A stretch of DNA of 33,162 bases from JANXQE01 sp035651635 (GTDB lineage Bacteria > Verrucomicrobiota > Verrucomicrobiia > Limisphaerales > UBA8199), in assembly GCA_035651635.1 (NCBI GenBank), contig DASRFK010000090.1:1-33162 (forward strand). Reading direction: 5' to 3'. The position numbers and the translations under genes are program-made. Numbering within the stretch: the stretch's first letter is position 1; every line of letters starts with the position of its first letter. The notes below the pieces were generated by a model. The model was given only the letters and a program-made list of their open reading frames with translations, did not search any database and was not told where the DNA came from. This document shows positions 16,552 through 23,724 of the stretch, piece after piece.

Positions 16552-17776
16552 ACGCAGTCAAAGGTGTCGCTTTGGTTTTGTGAGCTAACGAAGTCTTTGG
16601 AAGGCACGCCGCGCTCTCAAAGAGTTCTTCCAATCGAGTGATTTGTCGGCAGGAATCATATCGTTGGACGGTCTCGAAAGCCGAACGACCCAGGCGCCGT
16701 GCCAGGTCTTTGTCGCGCAAAAGCTGATCCAGACGGGCGGCAAACAAATTCGCGTCTTTCCAGGGGATGAGGTAGCCGTTCTCGCCGTCGGTGAGCCACT
16801 CGCGGATGCCGCCCGCGTCGAAGGCCACGACCGGGAGGCCGTAGCGCATCGCCTCAGGACCCGCCATACCGAACGGCTCCGGCCAAAGCGAGCCCATCAC
16901 GAAAACGCTGGCGTCACGATAAAAGCTGCCCAACTCCGCCGGCAGGACGTAGCCGTGGAACCGCACGCGCTCAGCCAGGCCAAGCCGCTGGGCCAGCCGC
17001 TCGCAATGGCGACGGTGACTGCCATCGCCGAGGATGGCGCATTCAAAATGCGTTCGGACACAGGCCAAAGCCTGAAGCAACACGTCGACGCCCTTGCCGC
17101 GAATCAATTGGCCGGCAAACAGAATCAAATTTCGCGGGCCGAAGTTGCTCAGATTACTGGTATCGCTCCACACGCGGATCGGGACGCACAATTCAATTTT
17201 CGCGGGATCAAACGCGTTGCGAATCAGTTCCTTCTTGAGGTATTCGGAGTAGACGACCAGCTGGTGACACCGCCGGTTGAGCGCCAACTCGCGTTTCTTG
17301 GCGCGATAGCTCACCCAGCGCAGCGGAAATTTCCCCGGCGCGTTTTTACCGATGCAAGCCAGGCAGGGGAACACGCAAAAGGCCGAAAACGGGCGGGTGC
17401 AAATCCGCCTCGTGAAATAGTTGTACTTGTACCCGCGCATGCAGTACAACGCATGATCGTGCACCATGCGGATCACCGGAATGCCCGAATCGAGCAGCGA
17501 CTCCAGCAGGTCCAGCTCCGGCACATTGTGCAGGTAAATCACGTCCGGCTTGAATTGCTGCAGAACGGTGCGGGCGAATTCGGCGCTTTGGGAACGCGGA
17601 GCCTGGAAGTTGGCTGGAAAGAGCTCGCGCCATAAGGCTTCGTTGCGTCCGGTGCTCTGCGTGTGCAATAAGCCCAGAGTGTGGCCGCGGTTGCTCAGTT
17701 CGCCGGCGCACAGCCTGATGTTGGCTTCGGCCCCTCCAAACTCACCCATCATTTGATGAACGAATAGCAGTTTCAT
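16544..17776 (-). CDS. GT4-family glycosyltransferase for exopolysaccharide synthesis
   Basis: I start at MKLLFVHQ (17776), which places the first Rossmann strand at the N-terminus as is usual; an ATG six codons upstream (17794) is possible. The 410-residue enzyme has GGAE near the N-terminus for acceptor contact. The donor-binding C-terminal half holds NLILFAGQLIRGKGVDVLL, FHGYV, and the EPFGMAGPEAMRYG EX7E motif, then VVAFDAGGIREW. These are hallmarks of retaining GT-B glycosyltransferases of family 4. A cysteine-rich insert (CVFPCLACIGKN) sits in the middle and is often seen in GT4 members. First gene of the minus-strand operon; it probably adds the next sugar to the lipid carrier. Confidence 0.93.
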   Translation of the reverse strand: MKLLFVHQMMGEFGGAEANIRLCAGELSNRGHTLGLLHTQSTGRNEALWRELFPANFQAPRSQSAEFARTVLQQFKPDVIYLHNVPELDLLESLLDSGIPVIRMVHDHALYCMRGYKYNYFTRRICTRPFSAFCVFPCLACIGKNAPGKFPLRWVSYRAKKRELALNRRCHQLVVYSEYLKKELIRNAFDPAKIELCVPIRVWSDTSNLSNFGPRNLILFAGQLIRGKGVDVLLQALACVRTHFECAILGDGSHRRHCERLAQRLGLAERVRFHGYVLPAELGSFYRDASVFVMGSLWPEPFGMAGPEAMRYGLPVVAFDAGGIREWLTDGENGYLIPWKDANLFAARLDQLLRDKDLARRLGRSAFETVQRYDSCRQITRLEELFESAACLPKTSLAHKTKATPLTAYE

Positions 17777-18134
17777 GGATTCAGCGACTGTCATTCATCC
17801 ATTGAAGTGGCCCGTCCGTTAAGTCGGATTCGGCCCCCGTGTAACTCCAGTTTATCGGCATTTAGGTCCGTGGCTTTGGTCCCCAGCACGTACACATGTC
17901 AAGTTCCCGTTGCTAGTGAACCGCTGCCGGACAGACCGTAGAGCCGCAGGGCCGGCCTTTAAAGTGGGTGAAGACAGCAACGCTCCGTCCACGCGCACCC
18001 CAACGTATCCACGCGCCTCAATTGCCTGGAGATTCTCGATGTTTTTTAACGCATCGAGTGCGGCCGAGCCTTCCTCACTGTAGCGTCAGATTATCGGATG
18101 TCCCGTTTGCGGTCGGCCCGAATCTGTGGGCGGT
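17777..18134. other. Gene-free interval between the exopolysaccharide operon and the GH9 gene
   Basis: This 358-base stretch should contain the promoter of the exopolysaccharide operon and the 3' end of the GH9 transcript. A minus-strand TTGACA at 17898-17903 could be a -35 box, but no good -10 follows at the right distance. A protein-like open frame of 77 codons without an ATG (18085 down to 17852, minus) is noted separately. No RNA gene or strong hairpin was recognised. Confidence 0.4.
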
Positions 18135-20786
18135 TCAGGGCAATTTCGCGAAGTCGTGAGCGGCAAACACTCTGCGCCCATCAGGAAGTTGAGCTTCGGC
18201 TTCCACCCACCGCGGTGCCGGTTTGCCCGGGCTGAGCTGCAACGAAGCACCGAAGGATGGTTCCCGGCCCTCCGCTTCCCAAACGGTGCGTGCAGGAATT
18301 AAGTCGATACCCGGCGCCGAGATTTTGAACGTCAAGCCGGATTTATCCGCAGCGCCCTCCGACGGGCCCGTAGTAATTTGCGCCGGCGCCGATTTCCAGG
18401 CTTGGGTTTTCAAAGGCGTCTGCGCCATCAGCCACGCGCAATAACCCAGCGCCCGTGCCTGGTTCACGATGACAAATTCCTGAGTCAGGTTAAACCCGTC
18501 TCCCCACCGATCATAGAACGGATAGGGGTCGGCGCCCCCGCCATCCGAGGGAAAACTCAGCTTGTCGAGCTCGTCCTGATAGACGCTGTTCCAGCCAAAT
18601 CCGGCCTGGATATTGCCCAAAGGGATGCCGGTCGGAGGCAGCACCCGGCGATCGTTCTGAGCAAACTGGTGCACAATTTCACGCTGGCGTTTCCAGCCCA
18701 GCCCGGTCAGATAAACGACGTTCACCGGATTGCAGCCTTGCTCATAGTTCAGATTGCTGACCATGGCCGCCATCATCGCCGCGCGCGGGTCTCGTCTGGC
18801 CGGGTATTCCAGCTGGCACGCCACCGCCAAATCAAAGGCCGCGTCACTGGAAAAGTACCAACCAGCGCTTTGCGCTCGCTTGGTCTCTTCGGGAAAGCTG
18901 GTCCCGTAGGCGCTCGCCTCCGCCCGGCGGAGTTGGTCTTCGCCCGCCGCGGCGATTTCACTTTCACATTGTTCGAGCAAAAGCGGGTGCAACTGATCCT
19001 TTTTCAACCGGCCGGTTCGTGCCGCAAAAGCGTAACTTCGGATCGCACAACCATAGGCGTCGTACAGCCGCCACCAGCCCCAGCGGCGAGTGTTGGGATC
19101 CGTCGGGTTCAACCATTCGAGCATCTTCCGCTCGCAGGCAGGATCCCCGGTGGCGAGGTACAGTTCGCAGGCCGCCCAGGCCAGCTCATCGTCGTGCATG
19201 AATTCATCCCCGTAGTGCGTGATCTTTTGATAGGCCCCATCCTTCCCGTACTTGGCGATTGCGCGTTGGAGAAAGTCCCAACCTAGCTTGGCCTTCGCCA
19301 GGTAATTGGAGGCGGCGGCGGGGAAGTGCGTTTTGAAAGCCACCGAGGAGGCGCACTGCGCGAGAGCCGCGGAAGCGGCGGCTGTGACCGCCGTGGTTTT
19401 GGGGAAGACCACCTGCGGGTCGCCTTTGTCCGGAGTGACATCACTTTCGTATTCGCGTCCGCGAGGATAAACCAGGAAATAAAATCCTCCATCGGCGTCT
19501 TGCATCTTGGCCAAAAAATCAGCTTCGTACTTAATCTCTTGAAGGATATCGCCGATGCCATCGCCACTTTCGGGCAGACCGAGATTATCGAGCTGCGCCA
19601 CGCCAGGAAAAACGTCAGCGGCAAACATCAAATGATGGATGAAAGCGGCACTGTTGATGGTGTATTTGCTGTAATCACCGGCATCATGGTGGCCGCCGCG
19701 CACATCAACCGGGCCTCGATTGACAAAAGGGTACAGGCTGGCGGCAACGCTTTTAAGCTGAGGGGCAGTATGTCGCGGGTTGTCCTTGCAATTAGCGCTC
19801 TCCTTGGCGAGTGAATCGTTGGCGGCTGCATACCGGGCCGACAAGTCCGGTACCTCGGCCGGAGCAGTGTGGCAGGGGCCATGGACGAACCGAGTGAAAG
19901 GCAGGACGTTGTCCGTGCCGCAGCGCTGATGGTAAATCCCCAGGGCGTACGTTCTGGCAAAGGCCCCGGCCACCTCATCCCCAATCCAGAAAGGAAAAGA
20001 AGTTCCCAAACCGGGCACGAACAGCCGGTACTCGCCAGGGGTGTTAAAGGTGGAGAAATCGGCTTCGAACACCTGTTGATAACACGCAAAAGCAAAGCCC
20101 CGATCCCGCCGCGCAGTCAGGTTCCCGCGAAACACTTCCTTGCCGCTGTGGTTCTCCAACAACGCGAAACTCAGCTCTGTGTTGCTGCTCGAAGAGACGT
20201 TCTTTGGATTCGTCAGCGGTAACTCGCCCAGGCTGCCCAGATAAAAGCCAACCATCCCCTTTTTCGAAAACCTGGCCATGTACCCGGTTTCATTGACATG
20301 GATCACAGGGCTGCGCCGCTGAGGATCGTTGTCAACCGTAAATCCAGCCTCCGGCCCCCAGAGGCGTCGGCTCGGGTTCTTAACCTGGACCTGCGCATGC
20401 TCAGGAACTGGTTGCCTCAGTACCAAGTACAGGTAATTGCCGATGCGCAAATCCCGCTGTTTGAAGGGCGCATAAAGCACGCGCCGCTTGAAGCCCACTT
20501 GGTCGACCTCGATCTTAGTCGCACCGGCGAAGACCGCAAATTCACCAGGAGCCGGCAATTGTGCTCGGCCCGCTCGATCCACAAACTGCCAACCGTGCCG
20601 GGAAGCCGGCGGTTCGGTGGTGATCAGCGTCAATTCGAGCACACTCGGAGAGAGCAGGCGCAAGCGGGAAAAGCCCACCGGCATGATGGCCAGAGGGTTG
20701 TCCTCCAGGATTTGCTGAGCCGCGTGAAGGCCGCAGGCGATCAATCCAATGAGTAAAGCTAAAGTGCCGGAGCGAAGTCCACCCAT
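18135..20786 (-). CDS. Secreted GH9 glycoside hydrolase (cellulase/exoglucanase type) with N-terminal Ig-like domain
   Basis: The ATG at 20786 yields a clear signal peptide (TLALLIGLIACGLHAAQQ); a TTG twelve codons upstream is less likely. The 883-residue protein has an N-terminal beta-rich region (about 35-270), including the CelD_N-like Ig domain just before the catalytic part (HVNETGY, PGEYRLFVPGLGTSFPF). The (alpha/alpha)6 GH9 domain follows, with GGHHDAGDYSKY supplying the catalytic Asp pair (Asp368 and Asp371), and NLTQEFVIVNQARAL supplying the probable acid Glu770. About 100 residues of beta-rich C-terminus complete it. GH9 enzymes hydrolyse beta-1,4 glucans or related oligosaccharides. 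It lies divergent from the response-regulator gene at 20933, with 146 bases between them. Confidence 0.92.
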   Translation of the reverse strand: MGGLRSGTLALLIGLIACGLHAAQQILEDNPLAIMPVGFSRLRLLSPSVLELTLITTEPPASRHGWQFVDRAGRAQLPAPGEFAVFAGATKIEVDQVGFKRRVLYAPFKQRDLRIGNYLYLVLRQPVPEHAQVQVKNPSRRLWGPEAGFTVDNDPQRRSPVIHVNETGYMARFSKKGMVGFYLGSLGELPLTNPKNVSSSSNTELSFALLENHSGKEVFRGNLTARRDRGFAFACYQQVFEADFSTFNTPGEYRLFVPGLGTSFPFWIGDEVAGAFARTYALGIYHQRCGTDNVLPFTRFVHGPCHTAPAEVPDLSARYAAANDSLAKESANCKDNPRHTAPQLKSVAASLYPFVNRGPVDVRGGHHDAGDYSKYTINSAAFIHHLMFAADVFPGVAQLDNLGLPESGDGIGDILQEIKYEADFLAKMQDADGGFYFLVYPRGREYESDVTPDKGDPQVVFPKTTAVTAAASAALAQCASSVAFKTHFPAAASNYLAKAKLGWDFLQRAIAKYGKDGAYQKITHYGDEFMHDDELAWAACELYLATGDPACERKMLEWLNPTDPNTRRWGWWRLYDAYGCAIRSYAFAARTGRLKKDQLHPLLLEQCESEIAAAGEDQLRRAEASAYGTSFPEETKRAQSAGWYFSSDAAFDLAVACQLEYPARRDPRAAMMAAMVSNLNYEQGCNPVNVVYLTGLGWKRQREIVHQFAQNDRRVLPPTGIPLGNIQAGFGWNSVYQDELDKLSFPSDGGGADPYPFYDRWGDGFNLTQEFVIVNQARALGYCAWLMAQTPLKTQAWKSAPAQITTGPSEGAADKSGLTFKISAPGIDLIPARTVWEAEGREPSFGASLQLSPGKPAPRWVEAEAQLPDGRRVFAAHDFAKLP

Positions 20787-20932
20787 GGCAGGCAATCTGG
20801 CGCAAGTTGGGTGACGGAGCAAGGGACCGCCGAAAAAAACCGCGTTTTAGGGCGGAAAAGTGATGGCGCAAAATTCAAACCGCATTAGGTTCAAACTGGT
20901 TGGCATGCGTTTCACTTATTTGGAGAACCTTT

Positions 20933-21631
20933 ATGCAAAAAATCAAAGTTTTACTTGCCGACGATCATATTGTGGTGCGTCAAGGCCTCCGGGCCCTGCT
21001 GGCCGCGGAGGAAGACATCGAAATTGTGGGAGAAGCCGACAACGGCCGGCAAGCCGTTCAACTGGCCAAGAAACTGTCGCCGGACGTGGCAGTGATTGAC
21101 ATTGCCATGCCGGTGCTGAACGGCCTGGAAGCCACGCGCCAAATAACCCAGGGCTCAACCACGACCAAGGTCCTGATCCTCTCCTCATACAGCGACGACG
21201 AATATGTACAGCAGTTGACCGAAGCCGGGGCGGCCGGCTACCTGGTCAAGCAAACCGCCGCCAACGACCTGCTCAAAGGCATTCGGGAGGCCCACAAAGG
21301 CAATGCGTTCTTCAGCCCGTCAGTGGCCAAACGTTTGCGAGATCGATGCCGGGAAGCGTTCGTGAGCGGTCAGCCCACTCGCCGGCGCAATGACTATCTA
21401 ACGACGCGTGAAGCCGAAGTGCTCCAACTCATCGCCGAAGGCCGGGCCAACAAGCAAATCGCCGCCGAGCTTTGCATTAGTATCAAGACCGTGGAGAAGC
21501 ATCGGCAACAGGTCATGAACAAACTGGGGATTCATGACGTGGCCGGCCTGACCCGTCACGCGATTGCCAAAGGCATCATCGAGAGCAACTCTGGCCTGCC
21601 GAACTTGAATCCAGTGCCGCAACAGCAGTAA
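20933..21631 (+). CDS. NarL/FixJ-family response regulator
   Basis: The ATG at 20933 is preceded by GGAG at seven bases. The 232-residue protein has a receiver domain with the acidic pair Asp10-Asp11, phospho-acceptor Asp56 in VIDIAMPVLNG, Ser84 in LILSSYSDDE and Lys106 in GYLVKQTA. Residues from about 160 form a LuxR-type helix-turn-helix: LTTREAEVLQLIAEGRANKQ, then IAAELCISIKTVEKHRQQVM. It is a DNA-binding transcription factor activated by phosphorylation. No histidine kinase is adjacent, so its partner is elsewhere. It is divergent from GH9 and upstream of the DUF3309 and PRC-barrel genes, which may be targets; this is only positional inference. Confidence 0.93.
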   Translation: MQKIKVLLADDHIVVRQGLRALLAAEEDIEIVGEADNGRQAVQLAKKLSPDVAVIDIAMPVLNGLEATRQITQGSTTTKVLILSSYSDDEYVQQLTEAGAAGYLVKQTAANDLLKGIREAHKGNAFFSPSVAKRLRDRCREAFVSGQPTRRRNDYLTTREAEVLQLIAEGRANKQIAAELCISIKTVEKHRQQVMNKLGIHDVAGLTRHAIAKGIIESNSGLPNLNPVPQQQ

Positions 21632-21664
21632 GTCCCGGCAGACCCATTCAATTCGCAGCTCAAT

Positions 21665-21679
21665 GGCGCCTGCGGCGCC
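21665..21679 (+). terminator. Possible terminator hairpin after the response regulator
   Basis: GGCGCC at 21665-21670 pairs with GGCGCC at 21674-21679 across a three-base loop. A pyrimidine-rich stretch follows about 10 bases later rather than a direct T-tract, so confidence is low. Confidence 0.3.
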
Positions 21680-21819
21680 TCGAGCCTTCCCGTTCTTTAT
21701 ATCTTACTCCGCAGCGCGGCTTTGGGGGCTAAACCCTATGGCGAGGATCAACCCGTGATCTAGCTTGACTAGGGTAAGTTCTACCGCAAAGAAATAACGA
21801 ACGGAAAAGGAGAAATAAT

Positions 21820-21978
21820 ATGAGCCTGGGGACAATTCTGATTATTCTGTTGGTATTGGCGCTGATTGGTGTGCTGCCGACCTGGGGTTACAGCAACTCG
21901 TGGGGATATGCTCCGGGCGGGATCGTCGGGCTGCTGCTGGTCATTATCATTGTGCTGGCCCTGCTGGGGCGCATCTGA
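21820..21978 (+). CDS. 52-residue DUF3309 membrane peptide
   Basis: A short gene with a strong ribosome-binding site (AAAAGGAG, seven bases before the ATG). The product has two hydrophobic helices: SLGTILIILLVLALIGVLP and then, after a conserved-looking TWGYSNSWGYAPGG turn, IVGLLLVIIIVLALLGRI. This sequence matches the DUF3309 family, a small two-helix membrane peptide widespread in bacteria with unknown function, often near stress genes. It is followed by a good intrinsic terminator at 22041 and lies 145 bases before the PRC-barrel protein gene, which has a similar AGGAG leader. Confidence 0.88.
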   Translation: MSLGTILIILLVLALIGVLPTWGYSNSWGYAPGGIVGLLLVIIIVLALLGRI

Positions 21979-22040
21979 GTCGGTGCTTAGTCCCGCGTCG
22001 CTTGCTTGTGTTTACAGGCTGCGGTCGACGCGGTTTTGTT

Positions 22041-22075
22041 CCGGACGGAGAACACTCCGTCTGGTTCATTTTTTT
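22041..22075 (+). terminator. Intrinsic terminator after the DUF3309 gene
   Basis: CCGGACGGAG (22041-22050) pairs with CTCCGTCTGG (22055-22064) over an AACA tetraloop, giving nine Watson-Crick pairs plus one G-U pair. A TTCATTTTTTT tract follows at 22065-22075. This is the best intrinsic terminator in the window. Confidence 0.8.
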
Positions 22076-22123
22076 AGAAGGGACCCAGCCTCACGGAATG
22101 AAATAAAAAAAGGAGAACAGTCT

Positions 22124-22975
22124 ATGAAATCGAAGTTATACCAGGCCGCCTGGCTCACAATTGCGTTGGGCAGTGTTTGCTTGATGACGGCATACGGTCA
22201 GAGCACAGGGCCGACCAGCGCCACACCAGGCGCACCGCTGGCTTCCGCCGAACGGGCGGCCAATCTCTATGGGCGCCAACTGATCGGATCGGATAACCAA
22301 CCTATTGGCAAAATTGACAACGTCGTCGTGGACCTTGAATCCGAACACATCCTTTATGTGGTGGTCGGGACCAGCAAAGGCAAAGTAGCGGTGCCACCCC
22401 AGGTGATCGGCCAAACCACCGGTAACACCATCCGAGCAAACGTCACCGCACAAAAAGTCGCCGGCGCTCCGCAATTCACCAGCGACCTGGATAAGCCGGA
22501 CCAGCTCGGTCAGGCCAGTTTCGTTTATCGTGTCGCTCAGTACTTCGGGGCCACACCGTGGTGGCAGGGCAGCGGCCCGGCCAACCAGGGCTCTTTTCAC
22601 AACGTGCACAAGCTCAATCAACTCATCGGGATGAGCGTGGAGGATGTGAATAACCAAACCATTGGGAAGATCAGCAACGTCATTGTGGACCTGCCCAAAG
22701 GCAGAATCCTGTATGTTGTCTTCGAGCCGGCCTCAAGCCTTAACCTTGGCAACAATCTTTATGCCATGCCGTCGGATGGCTTCACGTTGGGGTCCGACCA
22801 GAAGCATCTCGTCACCGGCATCGATCGGCAAAAACTCGCGGCCGCGCCGCATTTCGATAAGAATAATTGGCCGAACGTGACCGACCCGTCATTTGCTTCG
22901 CAGGTCTACCAGTACTACGGAAAGCAAGCTTACTTCAACGCCGGCGGCGGCAATTACCAGCCAACCGGCCGCTAA
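22124..22975 (+). CDS. Secreted protein with two PRC-barrel repeats
   Basis: The ATG at 22124 is eight bases after AGGAG and gives a signal peptide (LTIALGSVCLMTAYGQ). The 283-residue protein consists of two copies of a unit of about 115 residues. Each has a PRC-barrel segment (LIGSDNQPIGKIDNVVVDLE near 53-72; LIGMSVEDVNNQTIGKISNV near 166-185) followed by an APxF...YxxYFG-like tail (115-142 and 241-266). PRC-barrel domains occur in ribosome maturation (RimM), photosystem and stress proteins; a periplasmic double copy usually has no assigned function. It may be a stress or envelope protein, in line with DUF3309 next door. The stop overlaps that of the convergent DUF4202 gene. Confidence 0.88.
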   Translation: MKSKLYQAAWLTIALGSVCLMTAYGQSTGPTSATPGAPLASAERAANLYGRQLIGSDNQPIGKIDNVVVDLESEHILYVVVGTSKGKVAVPPQVIGQTTGNTIRANVTAQKVAGAPQFTSDLDKPDQLGQASFVYRVAQYFGATPWWQGSGPANQGSFHNVHKLNQLIGMSVEDVNNQTIGKISNVIVDLPKGRILYVVFEPASSLNLGNNLYAMPSDGFTLGSDQKHLVTGIDRQKLAAAPHFDKNNWPNVTDPSFASQVYQYYGKQAYFNAGGGNYQPTGR

Positions 22976-23673
22976 TCCGCCGGCTGTCCCCTGCCCTCTC
23001 CTCCCGAGGATGGCCTAGGAGGAGAGGGGGGCGTCTGTGGGCCGGAATGCGCGCGCGCCGGCGGGTCCGGTTCAAGCGCGCGACCCAACAGCACCTTGAG
23101 ATGCGAGTCGTACTTCAGGGTCAAAGCGATCGCTTGAGCGGAGGGAGTCATTTTTTGCCAGGTTTTGCGCAAAGCGTTGACCATTTTCTCCTCCGACGCT
23201 TTTTGCGCCAGCTCGGCGAACTGGTATTCGAGGAATACCAAGCAGAGCGCGTCCTCCAGCGTGCGACTTTCGGCTTCTTGCGGAAAAGCGCTTTTTGAGA
23301 TTAGCCCTTGCACTTGGGCGATGGTTTCTTTTCCATAACCGACCTCGCGTAAGATAGCCCCCGCCATTTCGGCATGAAATTTTTTCAGGTCGCTGCGCCA
23401 GCGCAAATAACCGGCGCGGGTGGCGGGATAAGAATCGCGAGCAATCGTCCAACGCCGCAGGTGCGCAGCGCGCGCGGCCAGAAGCAAAGGCTCGGAGGCA
23501 TCGGGCTTCAGGCGCAGCACCCATTGGGTTAGCCACCGCGAGTAAGCCAGTTCGCCCGGCACCTGCTTGCCGTCGATGAGTTGGTGGTTTGGGTCGCGGG
23601 AGTTTTCCTCATCAAAACGGCGCACGGCCGCGGCAAAACGCTCCGAACCGGCCGGTCCAAAAGTTTGATTCAT
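22972..23673 (-). CDS. DUF4202 protein
   Basis: A 233-residue soluble protein that matches DUF4202: RFDEENSRDPN at the N-terminus, AARAAHLRRWTIARDSYPAT, RAGYLRWRSDLKKFHAEMAG and LEDALCLVFLEYQFAELAQK in the core. The conserved His/Arg-rich pattern suggests a metal-dependent or nucleotide-related enzyme but the function is unknown. The last 30 residues (about 204-233, rich in Pro, Gly and Arg) are translated from a palindromic repeat at 22994-23028 and probably do not belong to the fold. The stop shares two bases with the convergent PRC-barrel stop. It is divergent from the ClpX-like gene, with 51 bases between the starts. Confidence 0.85.
   Translation of the reverse strand: MNQTFGPAGSERFAAAVRRFDEENSRDPNHQLIDGKQVPGELAYSRWLTQWVLRLKPDASEPLLLAARAAHLRRWTIARDSYPATRAGYLRWRSDLKKFHAEMAGAILREVGYGKETIAQVQGLISKSAFPQEAESRTLEDALCLVFLEYQFAELAQKASEEKMVNALRKTWQKMTPSAQAIALTLKYDSHLKVLLGRALEPDPPARAHSGPQTPPSPPRPSSGGEGRGQPAD
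22994..23028. repeat. 11-base-pair palindrome inside the 3' end of the DUF4202 gene
   Basis: CCCTCTCCTCC (22994-23004) pairs perfectly with GGAGGAGAGGG (23018-23028) over a 13-base loop. It lies about 20 bases past the PRC-barrel stop and could slow or end convergent transcription, although no T-tract is present. Confidence 0.75.
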
Positions 23674-23677
23674 CCGC

Positions 23678-23706
23678 TTGGTTTTGTGTCAAAACAACGG
23701 TATCAT
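23678..23706 (+). promoter_or_regulatory. Candidate promoter of the ClpX-like gene with inverted repeat
   Basis: TTGGTT (23678-23683) and TATCAT (23701-23706) are spaced by 17 bases and resemble sigma-70 boxes (3/6 and 5/6). The spacer holds GTTTTG-TGT-CAAAAC (23681-23695), a perfect 6-base inverted repeat that could be an operator. The leader would be only about 12 bases long, with no clear ribosome-binding site before the ATG at 23725. Confidence 0.35.
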
Positions 23707-23724
23707 GACAACGCAGAAATCATC

